Assembly: GCA_963675935.2 (NCBI GenBank)
Contig: OY780964.2
Span: 992,001 to 1,056,000, forward strand
Source: G963675935 sp963675935
GTDB lineage: Bacteria > Planctomycetota > Planctomycetia > Pirellulales > Thermoguttaceae
DNA: 64,000 nt
Direction of reading: 5' to 3'
A program made the position numbers and the translations under genes. Below, piece by piece: positions 26,245 to 33,322 of the stretch. Position 1 is the stretch's first letter. Each line of letters opens with the position of its first letter. Under the pieces are notes generated by a model. It saw only the letters and a list, made by a program, of their open reading frames with translations. It was not told where the DNA came from and ran no database searches.

Positions 26245-26691
26245 TTAATCCTTGATTCCGAGTTCCTTCAATTCAGGCAACTGGGCCTGATGGGGATGTT
26301 CGCTGCCAGCGTAAATCTTCAATTTATCGAGGGTCTTGAAGGCCATCTTGTTTTTGGGCAACATGCGGCGCACCGCCTCGCGGAGAACCATTTCCGGCTT
26401 GTTGGCGAGGACCCTATCGGCCTTCACGATCCGCTGCCGGGGATAGCCCGTGTAGTGGGCATATTCCTTCTGCTGCCACTTCTTGCCGGTCAACACCACT
26501 TTTTCGGCGTTGATGACGACGACGTAATCGCCGTTATCGACGTGCGGGGTGTAGGTGGGGCGGTTCTTCCCCATCAACACCATTGCCAAATCGCTCGCCA
26601 AACGCCCAACTACTTTATCGCTGGCGTCGACCAACCACCACTTCGGCTCGATTTCGCCGGGCCGGGCCATATAGGTTTTCATCTGCTGCAT
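26245..26691 (-). CDS. rplM: Ribosomal protein L13
   Basis: KWWLVDASDKVVGRLASDLAMVLMGKNRPTYTPHVDNGDYVVVINA and the GYPRQRIVKADRVLANKPEMVLREAVRRMLPKNK region identify L13. The ATG at 26691 is used (148 residues); ATG at 26682 (MKTYMARPG) is equally plausible. It is first in the rplM-rpsI operon. Confidence 0.97.
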   Translation of the reverse strand: MQQMKTYMARPGEIEPKWWLVDASDKVVGRLASDLAMVLMGKNRPTYTPHVDNGDYVVVINAEKVVLTGKKWQQKEYAHYTGYPRQRIVKADRVLANKPEMVLREAVRRMLPKNKMAFKTLDKLKIYAGSEHPHQAQLPELKELGIKD

Positions 26692-26841
26692 GTCTGCTAC
26701 TCTCGCGCAACTGCCGTGGCAAGGGAAACTCATAGCTTAGTGTTTTCTCGACCACCTGGCAAGGCGTCCCGGCGGGCTTGTTTGGAATTTTGGCAAGATT
26801 GGCCGCCGGGGGGGGGCCGATTCGTGCCCGGCGACACGTTC

Positions 26842-26905
26842 GTAGAACGGAATTTATTCCGTTCCCACATCTTTCAGCCAGCAAACGGAATGAATTCCGT
26901 TCTAC
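26842..26905. repeat. Palindromic repeat family F
   Basis: Arms GTAGAACGGAATTTATTCCG / CGGAATGAATTCCGTTCTAC. This copy and a G-run at about 26807 are the only structures I see in the 26692-27081 gap. Confidence 0.9.
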
Positions 26906-27081
26906 GTTGTTGATGGCGCGTCCTTTCCGGCTTTGCGGTGCTTCACCCGGGCACTTGGCAGGCCTTCTGGGACATGTTATTCTTAATAACACTGTTGGGT
27001 TTTGTGTCTCTGGCCGAATACGTGGCATTGAAATGACGTAAGTCGTTGAAGTGCCGTTGGTTATGAGAACTTAGTGTCTTT

Positions 27082-27156
27082 GGCGGCGTAGCTCAGCCCG
27101 GTTAGAGCAGCGGCTTCATAAGCCGCGTGTCACTGGTTCAAATCCAGTCGCCGCTA
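27082..27156 (+). tRNA. tRNA-Met (CAT anticodon)
   Basis: All arms fold: acceptor GGCGGCG / CGCCGCT with discriminator A, D-arm GCTC...GAGC, anticodon stem GCGGC / GCCGC with loop TTCATAA, and T-arm ACTGG TTCAAAT CCAGT. CCA is not encoded. The anticodon stem lacks the three G:C pairs of an initiator, so this is elongator Met or lysidine-modified Ile2; sequence alone does not decide. Confidence 0.95.
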
Positions 27157-27202
27157 CCTTTTAGACTGCTTGTGACTTTTCTGGACACCCCACGCCGCTT
27201 CT

Positions 27203-27229
27203 GTTTAGCCGGCGAACTTGTTCGCCGCG
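27203..27229. repeat. Half copy of palindromic repeat family A
   Basis: Only the left arm GTTTAGCCGGCGAACTTGTT and CGCCGCG are present; no matching right arm follows. Confidence 0.8.
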
Positions 27230-27392
27230 TTCTCTCGGCATGCTTGCACGCCGGCCTATCGACGCGTCAATAAAATCTTCCGGCTATTTTTCGTCTTCTC
27301 CCAAAAGACAGGTTTCCCATTCCGCGATCCTTGGCCAATCCCCCAGGTCGAAGTATGTTTACTTGTAGTCGGACGCGGAATCGAGGTGTGCC

Positions 27393-27521
27393 ATGACTTT
27401 TTCGCAATTGGAATCAGAAGATGCGGCGGATGTCGAGGCCGCGGCCATCGCGGAAGCCGAAGCGGCGGCAAACGGTGAATCCCCGATTCCATGGAATGAG
27501 GCGCGGCAGCAAGACGAATGA
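27393..27521 (+). CDS. 42-residue acidic small protein
   Basis: ATG at 27393 preceded by GAGGTG. The product (MTFSQLESEDAADVEAAAIA..., ending PWNEARQQDE) is very acidic and Ala/Glu-rich. Its stop overlaps the next start as ATGA (27518-27521), so the two are translationally coupled. An acidic small first gene followed by a short second gene suggests a two-gene module, possibly antitoxin-like, but I recognise neither family. Confidence 0.6.
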   Translation: MTFSQLESEDAADVEAAAIAEAEAAANGESPIPWNEARQQDE

Positions 27522-27762
27522 ATTATCACTTTATCGTAGTGCTTGCCAATCGCGACGTAATGACTCCCGAGCTGACCGAATCGCTGTACGAGGCCGGCTG
27601 CGACGACGGCGCCCCTTGGTCTGGCGAGGGGTGGCGGCTGTCACGTTCGACCGGGAGGCACAATCGCTGGAATCCGCCATCCGATCCGCGGTCGCCGACG
27701 TGCAAAAAGCGGGCTGCACCGTTAAACATACCATTGTCGAGTCGCCCGAGCCGGTGGCGTAG
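27518..27762 (+). pseudogene. Short two-frame gene (about 81 aa) with a one-base frameshift
   Basis: The first frame reads MNYHFIVVLANRDVMTPELT then ESLYEAGCDDG...WSGEG up to about 27635. The natural continuation VAAVTFDREAQSLESAIRSA and the ending VKHTIVESPEPVA, stop at 27760, lies in another frame. Restoring one G in the GGGG run of GGCGAGGGGTGG gives a single coherent 81-residue protein. This is a disabled gene, a sequencing error, or less likely a programmed shift. Confidence 0.65.
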
Positions 27763-27784
27763 GCAGGGAGTTTTCCGGCAAAGC

Positions 27785-28297
27785 TCAACTTGCCGGCCTT
27801 GAGAAACCTGACTTGAACCGCAGCCGCAATTCTTCGATCGCCGCCGCATAACGCTCGCCGATGCCTACAACCTCGAACCGCCGCGACTCCTGCCCGGTCG
27901 GCTCGATGCGTATCTCGACGCGATCTCGCGGCAAACAGCCTTCGACGCGGTCGGCCCATTCGATCAACGTCAATCCGTCGCTGTCGAAAAACTCCTCCGG
28001 CCCCAGGGCGAGAAACTCGTCCTCGTCGCGCAGTCGATAGGTGTCGATGTGGTAGATCGTTCGGCGGCCGTGGTATTCGTGAACCAGCACGAATGTGGGA
28101 CTGACAACGCTCGTGCGATCGACGCCCGACGCGGCGGCGACGGCCTGAACCAGCCGTGTCTTCCCAGCGCCCAGCGTGCCGATCAGGGCCACCGTAGTTC
28201 CGTTGGGCAGCACGTCGGCCAACGCCGCGCCGAAAGCCTCGGTCGCCCTTTCGTCGGTCGCGTCGAATTGGAAGGATCGTGGTTCCATTTGTCCCAT
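27785..28297 (-). CDS. tsaE: tRNA threonylcarbamoyladenosine biosynthesis ATPase TsaE
   Basis: The P-loop GTLGAGKTRLVQAVAAA, the TSVVSPTFVLVHEYHGRRTIYHIDTYRL block and LIEWADRVEGCLP are the TsaE signatures. It works with TsaB/TsaD in forming t6A37 on ANN-decoding tRNAs, acting in the cytoplasm. 170 residues is normal for the family. A four-unit 29-bp tandem repeat separates it from thiL, on the same strand upstream. Confidence 0.95.
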   Translation of the reverse strand: MGQMEPRSFQFDATDERATEAFGAALADVLPNGTTVALIGTLGAGKTRLVQAVAAASGVDRTSVVSPTFVLVHEYHGRRTIYHIDTYRLRDEDEFLALGPEEFFDSDGLTLIEWADRVEGCLPRDRVEIRIEPTGQESRRFEVVGIGERYAAAIEELRLRFKSGFSRPAS

Positions 28298-28303
28298 AAC
28301 TCT

Positions 28304-28419
28304 CTATCGTCTCATTGCGAAACCGCAAGCGGCTATCGTCTCGTTGCGAAACCGCAAGCAGCTATCGTCTCGTTGCGAAACCGCAAGCAGCTATCGTCTC
28401 GTTGCGAAGCCGCAAGCAG
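28304..28419. repeat. 29-bp tandem repeat, four units
   Basis: Units start at 28304, 28333, 28362 and 28391, exactly 29 bp apart, with 1-3 differences. Each contains the small hairpin TTGCG AAAC CGCAA. The array fills the gap between tsaE and thiL. Confidence 0.95.
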
Positions 28420-28420
28420 C

Positions 28421-29344
28421 TCATCCCCCATGCTCCCACCCGCGCGGCGCCAACTCGCTGCGAACACCGTCGCAGTCAATTTGCCAAAGCCCCGGCTCGG
28501 CCGTAAATTCGCCGATGTCGGTCAATGGCACGGAAAGCGGCCGATCCGCGAGCATCCGTCGCGCTTCCTCGGGCGGCACGGCCAAGATCAACTCGAAATC
28601 CTCGCCGTCCGACAAGGCGTGGTCCAACGGCGTCGAGCCGTCGGCACGCTGCTCGGCCAACCGCCGGGCGTCGTCTGAAATCGGCACCGCCGCCATGTTG
28701 ACCACGGCCCCGCAGCGGCTTTCCTCCAGAATGTGGTTCAGGTCCAACGATAGCCCGTCGCTCACGTCGATGCCCGCATGTAATTCGTAATCGGCATTCA
28801 GCCGCAGGGCTTCGTCAACCCGCGGCTCGACATCGAGATGCCGGCCGAGAATGCTGCCGCCGAACGAGCCGGTCACCAAAATTCGATCGCCGGGCCGAGC
28901 GCCGGCGCGTCGTAGCGGTCCGCGATCGGTCACGGCGCCCAGCAACGTAATGCTGATGGCCAGCGGGCCGTCCCACGTGTTCGTGTCGCCGCCGGCAATG
29001 GCCAAGTGGTGGCGTTCGGCCAAGGGCAACATGCCTTCGACCAGGGCGACGGCCAATTCCCCGGCGCCATGACGCGGCAGGGCCACGGCCACCACGCCGG
29101 CCAGCGGTCGGGCGGCCATCGCGGCCAGATCGCTCAGATTGACGCCCAGGGCTTTGTGGCCGACGCGGCGCGGATCGACCTTCGACAACTCGAAATCGAC
29201 GCCGTCGGTCAACATATCGACGGTGACGGCGCACTGGTCGATTCCCGCCATGCCGAGTACGGCGGCGTCGTCGCCGGGGCCAAGCCGCAACAGCGGATGC
29301 CCAGGCAATCGCCCCCGGAGCCAGCGGATCAGTTCGCGTTCCAT
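28421..29344 (-). CDS. thiL: Thiamine-monophosphate kinase
   Basis: ThiL phosphorylates TMP to the cofactor TPP. Landmarks: GPGDDAAVLG near the N-terminus (Mg-ATP Asp residues), TVDMLTDGVDFELS, AIAGGDTNTWDGPLAISITLLG, GDRILVTGSFGGSILGRHL, ELHAGIDVSDGLSLDL and ALSDGEDFELILAVP. The ATG at 29344 fits the conserved start (307 residues); the frame upstream is a family G repeat. Its stop lies directly next to the tandem repeat array. Confidence 0.96.
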   Translation of the reverse strand: MERELIRWLRGRLPGHPLLRLGPGDDAAVLGMAGIDQCAVTVDMLTDGVDFELSKVDPRRVGHKALGVNLSDLAAMAARPLAGVVAVALPRHGAGELAVALVEGMLPLAERHHLAIAGGDTNTWDGPLAISITLLGAVTDRGPLRRAGARPGDRILVTGSFGGSILGRHLDVEPRVDEALRLNADYELHAGIDVSDGLSLDLNHILEESRCGAVVNMAAVPISDDARRLAEQRADGSTPLDHALSDGEDFELILAVPPEEARRMLADRPLSVPLTDIGEFTAEPGLWQIDCDGVRSELAPRGWEHGG

Positions 29345-29373
29345 GGGACGTGAATTTTTATCGTAGGTGCAGT

Positions 29374-29460
29374 GTAGGGTGGGACAAGCTTTAGCGCAGT
29401 CCCACCAAGAGCCGCAAAAAACCAACTGGTGGGACTACGCTAAAGCTTGTCCCACCCTAC
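29374..29460. repeat. Palindromic repeat family G (GTAGGGTGGGACAAGCTTTA...)
   Basis: Arms GTAGGGTGGGACAAGCTTTA / TAAAGCTTGTCCCACCCTAC, about 35 bp each. Other copies at 43922-44004 and 46068-46152. Confidence 0.93.
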
Positions 29461-29473
29461 CGTCTACCGTCTT

Positions 29474-29950
29474 TCAGCCGACATCTTCCTGCGGCGGCGC
29501 ATCGTCCTTGGCGTCCAAGTCTTGGGCCGTGATTCGGCACGAGCCGATGACCTCGCTGTCGCAAACGACTTCGAGCGCGTAGGCCCCGGCCTCTTGGATG
29601 GGCAGCCGCGGCAACGGAAAGACCAGCTCGACCGTGGCCAGCCGATCGACATTGGCAATGACCAGCTCGGTGCCGAACAACACGACGTTTTTCGTGAGAT
29701 TGACGAACTGGAGCCGCAGCTTCGTCCCCTCGACCACGTCGGTCAGGTTCACGTAGGCGTAGGGCGAGCCGCTGTGGCCGCCGCCGGCCACGACGGTTTG
29801 CTTCGTTCCGTCCGGCGCCTCGACCTCGGTGACCGGCGGTTTTCGGCTGAAGCGGAACGTGTTGAAGGTGCCGCAGATCACTTTCTTGCCAGTCTGCTGA
29901 TCCTGGTAGATGTGATCCGCCATGACAAGCGCTTGTAGAACCGGCTTCAT
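29474..29950 (-). CDS. DUF6941-type planctomycete protein
   Basis: 158 residues opening MKPVLQALVMADHIYQDQQTG and containing KKVICGTFNTFRFSRKPP, a GSPYAYVNLTDVVEGTKLRL strand block and LVFPLPRLPIQEAGAYALEVVCDSEVIGSCRI, the pattern I know as DUF6941, a family almost confined to planctomycetes. Function is unknown; a beta-sandwich sensor or binding domain is plausible. The start at 29950 is preceded by GGGAG. It stands alone between repeats. Confidence 0.75.
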   Translation of the reverse strand: MKPVLQALVMADHIYQDQQTGKKVICGTFNTFRFSRKPPVTEVEAPDGTKQTVVAGGGHSGSPYAYVNLTDVVEGTKLRLQFVNLTKNVVLFGTELVIANVDRLATVELVFPLPRLPIQEAGAYALEVVCDSEVIGSCRITAQDLDAKDDAPPQEDVG

Positions 29951-30038
29951 AAGTGGAGGAACTCCCGTGGGGCAAGACCCAATGTGGCTAGACAACCGTC
30001 AGCCTACGGGAGAGCGGCGTCTTTGTCAATCGGCCACG

Positions 30039-30062
30039 TAGAACGGAATTTATTCCGTTCCA
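30039..30062. repeat. Half copy of palindromic repeat family F
   Basis: GTAGAACGGAATTTATTCCG only, without the second arm. Confidence 0.8.
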
Positions 30063-30067
30063 CGCGT

Positions 30068-31444
30068 CTACCGCTGAGCGGTCTTGGCCACACTGACCGG
30101 CATGTAGCCGTAAAGCGTCTCGTCGCCGCGAAGAATGTAGAACTTCACGGGGTTCAGTTTGGCGAAGTCGGGCCGGGCGAGGATGTAGGCGACGTTTTCC
30201 AGCGACGCGGTTTCCCAAATGTGCATGCCCACCAACACGTCGCCCGGCACGATGCCCTGCTGCGAGGCGGGACTGTTCGGGCGAACCGCCGTGACGCCCA
30301 GCCCGCCGCGATACCGCGTTTGGTGGCTCTTGCGAAACTCTTCCGTCGGAATCAGCTTGAGTTCGACGCCGAGCGCGTCCCACGCCGGCTGCGAGGCCAA
30401 CCGCTGGCTCTCGGGCACGGTTCCTAGTTTGAGCTTCAATGCCACTGAATCGGCCGACGCACGACGGACCGCCACGCGAAGCGTTTCGCCGGGCTTCCGA
30501 TCGAGCATCGCCCGCTGAAAGTCCAAAGGCCGCTCGATGGCCAGATCATCAATGGCGACGATCACGTCGCCCGCCTTCAAGCCGGCCTCGGCGGCGGGAC
30601 TTTTCGGCTCGACGGCGCCAACGGCCATGCCACGCCGCAGCGGCGAAGAGTCGGTCGACGACTCCATGCCGATCCACGCCTTGTTGGCGTTGCAGGTTGC
30701 CAGTAGCCCAACGGTGACCGACAGAACCTTGTCGATCGGAATGGCGAAACCGATGCCCTGGGCGCCGGCGCGGACCGCGACGTTAACGCCGACCATCTCG
30801 CCGTCGATGTTCAACAGCGGCCCGCCCGAATTACCGGGATTGATGCTGGCGTCGGTCTGGATCAAATCGTTGTAATACTGGGCGTCGCTCACCTGGACGG
30901 CCCGATGCAACGCGCTGACGATGCCCCGGGTGACTGTGTGTTCGTAGCCGTAAGCGTTGCCCACCGCGATGACCGTCTCGCCCGTCATCAAATCGGAAGA
31001 AGTGCCAATGGGCACGATCGGCAGCGGCCCGCGAGGCTCGATCTTGATCAGCGCCAGATCGGTCTCCATGTCGCGGGCGACCAGTTTGGCCGTATACCGC
31101 TGGCCGTCGGCCGTGGTGACCATGATGTCGCGGACGCCGTCGACGACGTGGTGATTGGTGACAATATATCCGCGGGCGTCGATCGCCACGCCGGTGCCCA
31201 TGCCGTTGACCCGGCGTGTGGCGTCGGGCGTGGCCGTTTGGCCCTCGGCCGCGGCGACGGTTTTTTCGCCCCGGATGTTGACCACTGAATCGCGCACCCG
31301 TTGAACCGCCTTGACGATCGGCGACTCGCGCAGCTCCGAGGCCGGGGCGCCGGATGAAAGGCAAAGACAACAGCCAAAAGCGATCCCAAGGAGCCAAAGG
31401 GGGCGGTTTCGGGTCTGGGCAAAATGCGAGGGTCGATCAGTCAT
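30068..31444 (-). CDS. HtrA/DegP-like serine protease, two PDZ domains
   Basis: A signal peptide (LWLLGIAFGCCLCLSSGAPAS) precedes a trypsin-like domain with triad His99 (YIVTNHHVVDG), Asp129 (METDLALIKIE) and Ser206 (INPGNSGGPLLN). PDZ1 is at about 255-335 (AVEPKSPAAEAGLKAGDVIVAIDD) and PDZ2 at about 360-445 (TAVRPNSPASQQGIVPGDVLVGM). A periplasmic protein-quality protease; 458 residues is the usual DegP/DegQ size. Second such gene in the window (also 5434). Confidence 0.93.
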   Translation of the reverse strand: MTDRPSHFAQTRNRPLWLLGIAFGCCLCLSSGAPASELRESPIVKAVQRVRDSVVNIRGEKTVAAAEGQTATPDATRRVNGMGTGVAIDARGYIVTNHHVVDGVRDIMVTTADGQRYTAKLVARDMETDLALIKIEPRGPLPIVPIGTSSDLMTGETVIAVGNAYGYEHTVTRGIVSALHRAVQVSDAQYYNDLIQTDASINPGNSGGPLLNIDGEMVGVNVAVRAGAQGIGFAIPIDKVLSVTVGLLATCNANKAWIGMESSTDSSPLRRGMAVGAVEPKSPAAEAGLKAGDVIVAIDDLAIERPLDFQRAMLDRKPGETLRVAVRRASADSVALKLKLGTVPESQRLASQPAWDALGVELKLIPTEEFRKSHQTRYRGGLGVTAVRPNSPASQQGIVPGDVLVGMHIWETASLENVAYILARPDFAKLNPVKFYILRGDETLYGYMPVSVAKTAQR

Positions 31445-31707
31445 GAATGTCTGTCGCAGATGTTGGGCTGCGCCTCGGCCGGAGCTATTCGCCCATCGAC
31501 TGAAGTGCGTGGAATGACCACCGCGCGAAAGCGTTGACACTTCCGATAGATCGGCCTGCTGGAAACGGGGTCTTGACGCCCAACGACACACCCCGTACAG
31601 AATGCCCAAATTGCCACATGCCCGCTCGGTCGCCCCAACGCCGCAGTCTACAGCCGCCATTCCAATGCAATGGCATTACGTGTTGCTGTCAAGCTGCGTC
31701 CCGCACC

Positions 31708-31834
31708 GGTAACCGTTCACGGGCCGGGAAAACATCGTCATTCTGAGCGCAGCGAAGAATCTCGTCTGGGCCGCGATTCCACGAGAGATTCTTCGCTGCG
31801 CTCAGAATGACGGGTGCCCCGTGAACGGTTACCC
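31708..31834. repeat. Nested palindromes: family D inside an outer inverted repeat
   Basis: Family D (31737-31811, arms GTCATTCTGAGCGCAGCGAA) sits in the loop of a longer palindrome with arms GGTAACCGTTCACGGG (about 31708) and CCCGTGAACGGTTACC (about 31819). The 31445-31707 part of this gap shows nothing else I can support. Confidence 0.85.
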
Positions 31835-31874
31835 CGCACCGCGATGCACTTTTCAACCAGCGTTTGCGCATCCA

Positions 31875-32390
31875 CTACTTGAGACGACGTTGCATCCGTC
31901 TGTGGACGCAATCAGGCCCTGCGATAAACTTGAAGCCAAAATGTTTGTAAAGCTTTATGGCTTTGACATTATCCCGATGAACACCAAGAACTGCGAAATC
32001 TGGAGATCGCAGCAAGGCTTTCCCCAACAAGTCGCCGACAATTTGATGTGAGAAACCGGGATTGCCTTCCTCGTCATGACGGCGAGTTAAATGCTGGAAT
32101 TCCGTCCGAATCGCAAGAGCGGGAATGATGCTCAGGTCGATCCATGAACCATCGGGATAGGGGCACGTCCATCGCGTGAATCCCAGCGATCCAAATCCCA
32201 CGATGCGCCCGTCCGGATGATAATACAACCAAACGGTTGTCTCATGTTGGGATCGTCCGAATTTTGCCGTGGGCGGCGACTTGATCCACTCCGACATCGC
32301 GGTTTCCCACGATTGCGAGCCGCACTCGAAATCGGCGACCAGATCGAGGTCGGCGGGAAGGAATTCGGCGGGCTGAAGAAGTGGCGGCAT
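31875..32390 (-). CDS. GNAT-family N-acetyltransferase
   Basis: 171 residues from ATG 32390. GNAT features: IVGFGSLGFTRW (beta4), an Ile-rich strand WIDLSIIPALAIRTEFQ, and the C-terminal LGVHRDNVKAIKLYKHFGFKFI motif typical of acetyl-CoA-dependent transferases. The canonical Q/RxxGxG/A loop is not clear. A small gene lies 20 bp upstream on the same strand, a layout seen in GNAT toxin pairs. The region has slightly lower G+C than the flanking chromosome. Confidence 0.72.
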   Translation of the reverse strand: MPPLLQPAEFLPADLDLVADFECGSQSWETAMSEWIKSPPTAKFGRSQHETTVWLYYHPDGRIVGFGSLGFTRWTCPYPDGSWIDLSIIPALAIRTEFQHLTRRHDEEGNPGFSHQIVGDLLGKALLRSPDFAVLGVHRDNVKAIKLYKHFGFKFIAGPDCVHRRMQRRLK

Positions 32391-32410
32391 CGTTCGTCGG
32401 TGCAACCGCC

Positions 32411-32644
32411 CTATTTCTTGCGTGGTGGAAGGAGCCGCGTTTGTTCCGGCTTGAGAGGCACAAACTTCGAGGCTTTCTCGCGGCGAAAACAAGCCTCTTC
32501 CTGTTTCGTCATCGTGTGTTCAAACAGAGAATCGATGGCCGACAGACATTCCTGGGCCGACGCGGCCTGCTCTGATTTTGCAATGAGAGGCGAAAATGCG
32601 TCTGAAAGAGGCTGATGCGTTGTGTCATGTCCTGCATTGCTCAT
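32411..32644 (-). CDS. Small protein upstream of the GNAT gene
   Basis: 77 residues (MSNAGHDTTHQPLSDAFSPL..., ending RLLPPRKK), charged and helical, with no recognisable DNA-binding motif. It ends 20 bp before the GNAT start on the same strand. It could be the antidote of a GNAT toxin or merely a short ORF; I see nothing that decides. Confidence 0.45.
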   Translation of the reverse strand: MSNAGHDTTHQPLSDAFSPLIAKSEQAASAQECLSAIDSLFEHTMTKQEEACFRREKASKFVPLKPEQTRLLPPRKK

Positions 32645-32722
32645 CTTGCGACCTCTGATCCACAAACCACGGAATTCAGATACCCACCAAACCCACCAGG
32701 GTAGCCATCAAGTATCAAGAAT

Positions 32723-33034
32723 CACTGCTGTCCCATCTTATCCCAAGTCTCCATAAGGACTTAGGGTTATGGGTATTGTAATTTGGTTGAAAAATCCATG
32801 AAAACAGCGCAAAACACGCGTTTTCTTGTTGATATTGACAAACACATTTTGTTGAATATTTTCAGAAACAGAGCCATTTTTTAAGTAAAATCAGTACCCA
32901 GCGTTATCCTATTTGCCCACCTACAAGCGTTTACTCTCAGACGAATTGAGATCGAGTAAACTTGATTTATGACGTAACGCATTGAGCAAGAATGGTTTAC
33001 TGCAAAATAGAAATGTTTTGATGGGACAGCAGTG
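32723..33034. mobile_element. 312-bp AT-rich MITE with 15-bp perfect TIRs and 9-bp TSD
   Basis: The ends are CACTGCTGTCCCATC and its perfect inverse GATGGGACAGCAGTG. The 9-bp direct repeat ATCAAGAAT is present immediately outside both (32714-32722 and 33035-33043). The inside is distinctly AT-rich and has no credible ORF, so this is a non-autonomous element. 9-bp duplications occur in several IS families, including parts of IS4; the parent is not identified. Confidence 0.88.
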
Positions 33035-33129
33035 ATCAAGAATATCAATTCTTCGACTCCTTCCATTGTAATCAATCGGCAGTTTACGTCAATGTGCCTA
33101 TGTAGTGCCCCACTACCGAGAAGGGGCGA

Positions 33130-33315
33130 TCCTGGGGCGTTCTTGTTGTCTGAGAAATTGATGGCGATTTCTTGGTTGTCGCCAGGCCGCAGAAACGATG
33201 TTTTGGGCCTTCTCAAGTATTTTTCCCTCGCGCACGACCTGGGCTTTCACCACGTAGGTATAGTTACAGCCCTGCAACAATCCCTTTGAGACATAGAGGT
33301 GACGACCGCCGGTAC
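33130..33315 (-). pseudogene. Remnant of a TIGR03000-domain protein
   Basis: The first frame reads GRHLYVSKGLLQGCNYTYVV then KAQVVREGKILEKAQ, matching the TIGR03000 pattern (..RRFVSPGLxPGxxYxYxVxAEVVRDGK..). The continuation LRPGDNQEIAINFSDN is in a second frame, about one base off near 33205. TIGR03000 is known only from planctomycetes. The domain is broken and truncated just before the portal gene. Confidence 0.65.
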
Positions 33316-33322
33316 TCTTCCT

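Noticed and set aside
27030..27160. Integration site at tRNA-Met
   Set aside because: No integrase and no repeat of the tRNA 3' end nearby.
28304..28419. Possible CRISPR array
   Set aside because: The 29-bp units follow one another without spacers and no cas genes are present, so it is a plain tandem repeat.
32881..33216. A 111-codon minus-strand frame crossing the right end of the MITE
   Set aside because: It joins the MITE interior to one frame of the TIGR03000 remnant; the combination is accidental.
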